A DNA stretch of 64,000 nucleotides, from positions 30,892,051 through 30,956,050 of the forward strand of contig CM039516.1 of NCBI GenBank assembly GCA_022432975.1, written 5' to 3'. Both the position numbers and the translations under genes were made by a program. Below the pieces are notes generated by a model. It saw only the letters and a program-made list of their open reading frames with translations, ran no database searches and was not told the origin of the DNA. This DNA is from Begonia masoniana (taxonomy: Eukaryota > Streptophyta > Magnoliopsida > Cucurbitales > Begoniaceae). Position 1 is the first letter of the stretch. Every line of letters starts with the position of its first letter. This document shows positions 57,115 to 64,000 of this stretch, piece after piece.

Positions 57115-58998
57115 GTCTGGAGTTGGACTCGGTTGTGTATTGATGCAGGAAGACAAAAGTTATTGCGTATGCTTTTCGGCAATTGAAGCCGTATGAGCAG
57201 AATTATCCTACGCATGATCTGGAGTTAGCAGCGGTGGTCTTCGCACTGAAGATATGGAGGCATTATTTATATGGGACAGCAGTGCGAGATATTTTCTGAC
57301 CATAAAAACTTGAAGTATTTATTCACACAGAAGGAGCTTAATATGCCACAAAGAAGGTGGCTGGAGTTCGTGAAGGACTATGACTTCGATATTAAATACC
57401 ACCCAGGAAAGACGAACAAGGTTGCTGATGCTCTGAGCCGATTGCCTTCTGCAAGTCAGCCTTCACTTGCAGCGTTGTCAGTTACACTGCGGTCTGAGTT
57501 TGAGAGGTTCGATGTGGAGATAGTGGCAGAGTTGTCCAGTATGCTCACCAACATTTCTCTCAGGCCGACTATTCTGGATAAGATACGTGAAGCTCAGCAG
57601 AATGATATGGAGTGTGAGGAGCTTCGATTGAGCATGACCTCAGGAGACGTGTCTGAGTTTAATTTGACAGACGATGGTATTCTGAAGTTCAGGCATAGGT
57701 GGTACGTGCCTAACGATGAGGAGTTAAAGAAGGAGATATTGGCTGAGGCGCATTCTTCAACTTACTTTGTGCATCCAGGAAACACTAAAATGTACAGAGA
57801 TTTAAAGCAACATTTCTGGTGGCCAAACATGAAGAGAGAGGTCGCCAAATATGTCGAAACCTGTTTGGTTTGTCAACAGGTGAAAGCAGAACACCAGTGG
57901 TCGGCCGGAACATTACAGCCACTGCCTATTCCGGAGTGGAAGTGGGAGCATTTCTCCATGGATTTTATTGTGGGGCTCCCGAGGATGACGAAGGGCCAAG
58001 ATGGCATCTGGGTAATCGCGGACCGATTGACAAAGTCGGCTCACTTCTTAGCTGTGAAGATGACGTCTTCTATGGATCAGCTCGCAGAGCTTTATGTGCA
58101 GGAGATTGTTAGACTGCATGGAGTACCAGTTTCGATTGTCTCAGACAGAGATCTGAGATTTACATCGAAGTTCTGGAAGAGCCTGCACAAAGCTATGGAG
58201 ACTCAGCTTAATTTCAGCACAGCATTTCATCCTCAGACTGATGGTCAGACAGAGAGGACGAATCAGATTTTGAAGGATATGCTCAGAGCTTGTGTGCTGG
58301 AGTTTCAGGGCTCGTGGAGCCGATATTTACCTCTGATTGAGTTCTCGTACAACAACAGCTTCCAGGCTACGATTGGCATGGCTCCGTACGAGGCGATGTA
58401 TGGATGGAAATGTAGGTCTCCGTTATATTGGGACGAGGTTGGCGAGGCCAGCATCATTGGTCCTGAGATTCTACAGCAAACGGCAGAGAAGATTGCCATT
58501 ATTAGACAACGTATCGAGGTAGCTCAGAGTCGACAGAAGAGCTATGCTGACACGAGACCGAGGGAACTGGAATTCGAAGAAGGTGATGAGGTTTACTTGA
58601 AAGTTTCTCCGTTTAAAGGTGTGATGCGATTTGGAAGGAAGGGCAACCTGAATTCTCATTTTGTGGGGCCCTTTCCTATCTTGAAGAGGATCGGGAAGAT
58701 GACGTATCGACTTCAGCTTCTGGCTTCAATGGAAGGTATTCATGACGTGTTCCACGTGTCTATGCTTCGGAAATATTTGCGCGATCCATCGCATATTGTG
58801 GAGGCGAGAGACATCGAGGTACAGCCTACCTTGACTTATGTGGAGAAGCCTGTGCGTATTTTGGAGTCTTCGATCAAAGTATTGCGCAACAAAGAGATTC
58901 CGCTAGTTAAAGTCCTGCGGTGGAACCACGAGGTGGAAGTGGCGACTTGGGAGCGACAGCAGGATATGATGGCTAAGTATCCTGAATTGTTTGTATAA
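57115..58998 (+). pseudogene. Tekay pol fragment: RNase H, integrase, chromodomain
   Basis: It begins abruptly inside RNase H ([11 protein letters not shown] at about 57115) with frame changes near 57150 and 57275, then is open for 575 codons from 57271. It contains an RNase H end ([20 protein letters not shown]), integrase with zinc region [11 protein letters not shown], catalytic-site segments [17 protein letters not shown] and [10 protein letters not shown], the [10 protein letters not shown] end, and a chromodomain-like tail ([17 protein letters not shown]). It stops at 58998, 40 bases before the 3' LTR. The integrase itself looks intact; the gene is dead because everything upstream is missing. 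Confidence 0.93.
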
Positions 58999-59025
58999 TC
59001 AAATTTTGAGAACAAAATTTTAAAT

Positions 59026-59038
59026 AAGGTAGATGGAA
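59026..59038 (+). other. Polypurine tract of truncated Tekay element
   Basis: AAGGTAGATGGAA lies directly before the LTR start TGTAATACCCGG. It matches the position and style of the AAGGTGGGTGAAA tract of the 8270-18546 element. Confidence 0.88.
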
Positions 59039-59971
59039 TGTAATACCCGGCTTTACAGGATATTATTATTTTAATATATCGGGGCGTTTTTGTAAATATA
59101 TCGAAATGAGTCCGTTTTGCGAGCGGAGAGCTTTATTACAATCCTAACGATTAATAGGAATTGTAAGGAAATTACGAGACTTTTCAGAGTAGTAACGCTG
59201 AATTTCGAGTAATTATGTTTCTCGTAATATAAAGGACGTTTTAGTAAAAATAGTAAACGGGGTCTGTTTTGCAAACGGACAGTTTTAATAGAACTCAAAT
59301 AATAAGTGGAGTTATTGGGGAAATAAGAAAATTGGGAGAATCCGAATCGTTAGTTAATTAACGAAACGAAGAACGAAACAAATAGAAAATCAAAGGAAGG
59401 GCAAAAAGGTAAATTGCCAAGTAAAAAAAAAAAATCTATTAAAAACCATTTTCTTCTTCTTCTCCACGTCATTTCTCTCTTCCTGCGCGAACTCCTCCCT
59501 CCTTCGGCGATCCCTCTTTCCCAACGATCGTTCTTCTCCGATCGAACTCCGATTTCTCACGTTTTCTCCTCCAATCAACGCTCTAGGTATGATTCTAAAG
59601 CTTTGGAAGCTTATTGTTCGGTTTTTACGGAGTTAAAAACGATTAGGGTTTCGTTTAGGGTTTGTGAAAAACGTGATTTAAGGTTAGAAATCGGTAGGTT
59701 TACCGAGTTTATGTATATAAAGGACGTATTGAACGTTATTGGACGAAGTTAGATCGAATTGTGAGAAATGTTAAAATTTGAGAATTCGGGGAAAACTCGT
59801 AAATGGATGTTTTGGGGTATCGAGCGCGAATTGGTTGTTGAAACGCCTCGATTAGTTGAGTTATAGCTCTAGGAGAAAGTCCTTAGTTAAGGATTTTGCC
59901 AGTTTGAACATTTAATTGTTTAGCCTCGTTTTAACGACAATTTGGTGAAAATTTGCTTAGGTAAACAACGC

Positions 59972-60650
59972 TCGTGGACGGAGTTTGGATTGCAACGGAC
60001 ACGAGGTAAGTTCTCGTGATCTTCTCTGGCCGATTGGCCTACACCGTACGTCGAAGTCGTCTCGAGGAATTTTGGTGACGTTTTGTTTAAATGCTTTGGT
60101 TGGGTAGTTAGGTTTAGTCCTTTTATAGAATATGTTTTTAATAGCTTTAGTTGTCTTGATGATACGTATGTTGTATGTTTAAATTATGCCATTAACTGTT
60201 CACGCATCACGGTTTTAAATTATGCATAGAAAATGAATTTTCGCACAATGTTTTAAAGAAAATGGCAATGCGGCCTGGAGAGGGGCTATTGATCTATTGT
60301 GCAGGCACGAAGGGGTCTGTCACAATACCGCATCTAATATGTACTCATACAGTTATAGGTCATGCGAGATTGTGCTCAGGCACGGCTGTACGTGTTGTAA
60401 GCGTGTACCCCCCTTCTCTAGCTGGAAAGGGTAGTCCGACCGCTGGATGTGCCCTCTCCGGTTAGGGGGTTGAGATCTCGGTGACAACCAGAGTAAAGAT
60501 AATGAAAATGATGCATGATTTATGAATTCATATGCACAGCACGCATTGCATTTACGTAGAGCTTACTGAGATTTTTATCTCATAGTGTGTCTGTATGGTG
60601 TAGGTGACTTCGACATAGGTGAGGACGAGATCCCTCCACCTGAGGAGTGA
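59972..60650 (+). other. Putative split micro-ORF inside LTR (family 2, copy b)
   Basis: The donor-like site is CACGAG|GTAAGT (last exon base 60005) and the acceptor-like site is GTGTAG|GTGACT (first base 60604), 598 bases apart. The joined frame reads SWTEFGLQRTRG and then DFDIGEDEIPPPEE, with a TGA stop at 60648-60650. Confidence 0.45.
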
Positions 60651-61126
60651 TGCAGTTGACGGAGGATGATTGCGGGAGTGTGCTGGCGGGAGTGTGCTGG
60701 CGCAGTCGGGGCGCATTTTGACATGTGGGACTCATGGTTAGATGTTTTGAGGGTTTTTGGGAATTGTCGGGCTGATGGTTGTATAGAAACATTTTAGGGT
60801 GTTTGGTTCTGATAGTTGATAGGTTTATGTTTGAGTTTTAAACGTTTTGGAAAAATCGTTTTGTAAAATGTTTGATAATAGGGATATGTTCGGTTTTTTA
60901 AACATATCCATGCAGTTCGTTTTCATGAAAATATATTTCATTTTAAAGATGTTTTGAGTTGTTATTTCGGTTGATTGAAGAAGTGAGGAGTGACGAGATT
61001 TTGAGTGAGTTATGTTAGGTTGTATATTTGATGAAATGGTGAAGGGTTGGTTTAGTGTATGGGGAAGCAGGTGAAGAGAAGGGAAGAAGAATGAGCGAAG
61101 AAGAAAGATGGGAGGCAGAGGAGATG

Positions 61127-61370
61127 GCGATCGATCGCCCAAGGGTGGGGATCGATCGCCCATGGGACGCCGCGCTCTGGAAGAATTCCAAAGCGTGTGG
61201 CGATCGATCGCCACAAACGGGCGATTGATCGCCACTTGTATTTTGGCGATCGCCAGTTTAGGCGATCACTGGGCATAAGACGATCGCCTAGGGGCGATCC
61301 AACTGGCGAGCAATCGCCAGTGTGTGATCGCCAGTGTGTGATCGCCATGGGGCGATCGATCGCCCCTCAT
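61127..61370. repeat. Cluster of GGCGATCGATCGCC palindromes
   Basis: GGCGATCGATCGCC or truncated and mutated forms (GATCGATCGCCC, GGCGATTGATCGCC, GGCGATCGCC, TGATCGCCA) occur about ten times in 244 bases, three of them perfect or nearly perfect 14-bp palindromes. A remnant of the same motif lies in the related LTR at 46946-46977. Confidence 0.85.
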
Positions 61371-61630
61371 ATTTTGGGACGAAAGTCCCATTTTGCACTA
61401 CTCTCTGTTTTGTTTTGTTTTAATTATTTTACTTCATTATTTTAAGTTTTATTTAATTACTTTTAGGTTTGGTTTAAGTGGTTTTTACAAATGAATTTCA
61501 AACGGCTTTAACGATTTAGTCCACGATTCATATTCCGCTTAAAGTTAGGAATAAAGTTTAAAGTATATTAGTATTAAGTATATAAAAAAAAATAGTACGG
61601 AAAATCGGGTACAGTATTAGGGTCGTCACA

Positions 61631-62008
61631 AAAACTGTACAGGTGGCAGATTAATGAGGGAAAAGAAATTTTTTACATTTTTCTCCCACCACTCCTCCAA
61701 CGGTTTGCTCCCCAATTTAAATGATGGATTTAACAAATACCAAGGAGAGGGAGAGTGGAATTTACAACGAGCGATTTGTCTTGTCTTGTGGTTGGAAAAT
61801 TGTTCGTGGAGGGTAAGTCGTCATAACCTCTCCATTTTGGGTTTTTAAGTTCGGAGCTCAAAACCAATCAATCTTTCTAGTTATTTTAGTTTCTTTGGAG
61901 TGTGTGTGTATATTCATTGTTTGGAGGCAAAGTGGGGCAGGAGAGATGAGTTTTGGACATCTTCCTCTTGCTAACTTGTTTTAGGTTGAGGCTGAGTAAA
62001 GAAGGAGG
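61631..62008. other. Spacer between LTR and next repeat
   Basis: No gene is recognised. The open stretch 61654-61848 has no similarity that I know. Confidence 0.35.
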
Positions 62009-62600
62009 TGTCACACTCCAAAGCAAACCCGAGACAGAACGGGGAACAACCCGACTCGAAAATCGAACCAAGTCGTCCGACCCTTATTTCATAACACTTA
62101 ATATAACAGCAGAAGACTTAATATATAAAAAGAAATTAAAAAACCAAAGCCCAGAACGATAAGCTAAAAGGTTCAATAAACGACATCCAGATATGATAAT
62201 ATTATAAACGTAAATAAAATATGCCAGAATAAAATTCAATTAATTGAAGATTTACATGTTCCATTTAAATAGCATGTGTGCCTAGCCAATTCTTAAGTCA
62301 GCAATTGTACGTCCTCTTGGTTATATTATGATAGGGGTGTCGTTGAGGTGAGTCGATTAAACTCAATAGATATATAACTTAATTTCACTATTCATGTTCA
62401 ATTTAACGAATCAATAACAAAAATTAAAACTTTAAATAAAAATTGGAGCCACATCATACCTAATGCAAATGAAATAAAAATGACGATATTTGGCGATCGC
62501 AAAAGCCACGAAAATACCATGATTAGGTTTAAGAATTCGTAACCCAAAGACACGACACATACAGCTGCCTTATTAGTTGAGTTTAGTAAAGGAAAGTTTG
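62009..62600. repeat. LTR-like repeat, TGTCACACTCC family, copy 2
   Basis: It starts TGTCACACTCCAAAGCAAAC and shares ordered words with 56315-57114 (GGAACAACCCGACTCGAAAA versus GAAACAACCAACTCGAAAAT; GAGTCGATTAAACTCAATAG versus GAGTCGACTAAACTTAATAG). It is diverged and without a clear right end. Confidence 0.5.
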
Positions 62601-63584
62601 ACTAAAAAGATGCTTAGTGAGGGAGATTTAAAGGTTCAGAGATGGACTAGAGTTAACAATAGGCATGCCGATAAAGATGAACCTTTTTCTTTTGATTTCC
62701 CACTAAGCAATCTTGCCCCATGAGACAATGGATGTTTTTCATTCTTCTTTTGTTCTTTCTAATTTGGATGGTTACCCGGAATCAGTACCAAGTTAAGTTG
62801 ACCTGGAATCAGTATACCAAGTAAAACCAATTTCAAGTGAAGCTTTAAGAAAAGATGTTTCATTTTTTATGAAAAATTCAGACTGATTCTCTCCTTGGCA
62901 AAGGGAATCCTCTTTCCCCTTTCTCTAAGAATCTAATAAGAAATGTTCCAAACCTATTATCTTACTAATAAGAAGAAATGAGCTGCTAGTTGTAGCCTGC
63001 TAGCGCTTTACTAATATAATAGTAGAGTAAGGCTCTTCTTCTACGAGACTCCAATCCGCAACATAATCTCATCAAATGGGCTTGGTTGGTCTTTGTTGAA
63101 TTCTTTTTATTGAGACTATGCCTTCAATTCCATTCTTCGTTTCCCTAGTTGCAGTATTCTTGCTCAACCCAATATGCATTTTTGAGTCTCGTGTCGTGCA
63201 TGCATTTGAGTAAAAGCTTTTTTTTTTTTTACCTTTTTTTGCTATGTAAATATAGGTAGGGCTAGGGTTGTAATTGGTGCAAGACCCTCAACTGAAAGGG
63301 ATTTAAAGAATGAAATGCTCAACTTTCAATGCATATATTGAAAATAAATATTCAACATGAACATATACTATATGAAATTAAATCTCTACCTCAAGTGGGC
63401 GTATCACCGTTCACAGTCCAAATATCTGCCGTCTAAATATTTAATTAAATTAAATTCTCACCTAACCAAAATTAAAATATAGAATTTTAAGTTAAAAATT
63501 CATAGATAAATTTTCTGAACTCTTCTTAGGTTCACTCATATCAAATTGAGTGATAAAAATATAAAACTTTGGGTCACAAAACCC
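62601..63584. other. AT-rich spacer, no supported gene
   Basis: No intact frame matches a family I know. A T-run lies at 63221-63230. Confidence 0.35.
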
Positions 63585-63734
63585 AGCCCAAGAATATTTA
63601 AACCATATCTCCATAGGAGGCCCAGTTTTCAGCCCAACACAGTTAAGGGTGACCCAATTAAATGGGCCAATACTGCAGCACAAGAACTGTTGGGCATAAC
63701 TGGGCCGCCGTCCAACATGAGTTAGACCGGCCCA
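63585..63734. promoter_or_regulatory. Cluster of site II-like TGGGCC/GGCCCA boxes
   Basis: Six TGGGCY or RGCCCA motifs lie in 150 bases: 63585, 63619, 63631, 63663, 63701 and 63729. In plants such site II clusters (TCP-binding) are typical of promoters of housekeeping and growth genes. The gene itself is probably beyond the window edge; a short ATG frame near 63936 stops at once. Confidence 0.4.
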
Positions 63735-64000
63735 GCGTCGTCCTCCGACGCTGAGTTTTTGCCTTCACACCGCCGAGGCATCCAAAATCAAATCCCACAA
63801 TAAAATCATCCAATTTTTTTTAGCAGTTCAATTTAACCAAAACACCAGAAGCTCAAAAGATCGGATTCTGATGTACCTTCAACTTGATTTTCAGAAACTG
63901 AAACTGTGACTCACACCTCCGAGTTCGTATCGGAAATGGCTGAGAAAAACCGAATTTGATATTCTACCATCACCAAAAGAAATCAAATTTCAGAACTTGA

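Larger units (their letters stand above)
59039..61630 (+). mobile_element. 3' LTR of truncated Tekay element (family 2, 2592 bp)
   Basis: It runs from TGTAATACCCGG to GGGTCGTCACA at 61630. It carries AGGTAAGTTCTCGTGA with GGCCTACACC (60004-60044), TTTTTATCTCATAG (60571-60584), the split micro-ORF signal, and an array of GATCGATC palindromes (61127-61370). No 5' LTR is present in the window, so target duplications cannot be tested. Confidence 0.88.

Noticed and set aside
61127..61370. Bacterial or cyanobacterial insert, from GCGATCGC motifs
   Set aside because: The motif lies inside a plant LTR with matching ends and a Tekay polypurine tract; the palindromes are a local repeat.

Overview
The window looks like a repeat-dominated intergenic region of a eudicot plant nuclear genome. 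I base this on Ty1/copia and Ty3/gypsy chromovirus (Tekay/Del) and Athila-type elements, a Cassandra-type TRIM whose LTRs carry a 5S rRNA-like domain, AT-rich spacers, and one spliced acyl-activating-enzyme gene. I cannot name the species. Only one intact host gene is supported: an AAE1-like AMP-dependent acyl-CoA synthetase on the minus strand (49035-50897, two exons). Nearly everything else is LTR-retrotransposon sequence, much of it nested.

Layout, left to right. 1-2240: LTR of a Tekay-like family (family 1, plus strand, truncated by the window edge). 2760-6128: decayed TNT1-94-like copia gag/protease, split by a minus-strand solo LTR (3146-5355, TSD GATTG). 8270-18546: a complete but coding-dead Tekay element on the minus strand (TSD CTATA, LTRs of about 2.4 kb). 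Its 5' LTR contains a Cassandra TRIM (15674-16504). 20220-22515: internally deleted LTR element with a decayed primer-binding site. 23655-28545: very young Ty1/copia element (TSD CTACT) with unusual TG...CT LTR ends, one SNP between LTRs, and a gag-pol frame open except for one TAA. 29024-29632: about ten copies of a 59-bp repeat. 33008-43965: remains of gypsy/Athila-type elements on the minus strand, split by a solo LTR (35703-36921, TSD GGTGA) and a 3.4-kb non-autonomous chromovirus derivative (37788-41212) in which Gag is fused in frame to the end of integrase. 44261 to about 48660: a second Tekay-type LTR (family 2), split by another solo LTR (45491-46828, TSD GAAAT) and carrying eighteen near-identical 56-bp repeats. 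49035-50897: the AAE1-like gene. 52369-53100: a tandem duplication of LTR-like sequence. 57115-61630: 5'-truncated Tekay element (RNase H, integrase, chromodomain) plus its 3' LTR, which has an array of GGCGATCGATCGCC palindromes. The last 450 bases hold a cluster of TGGGCC/GGCCCA boxes that may mark a promoter.

The most unusual signal is shared by the long Tekay-type LTRs on both strands. Each has an AGGTAAGT donor-like site, then 450-600 bases later a GATGTAG|GT-like acceptor followed by a short acidic reading frame. Joining the two sites keeps one frame open in at least five copies from three LTR families. This may be a split micro-ORF inside the LTR. The same LTRs carry private minisatellites: TGACGTCA arrays, GGACGA repeats or GATCGATC palindromes.
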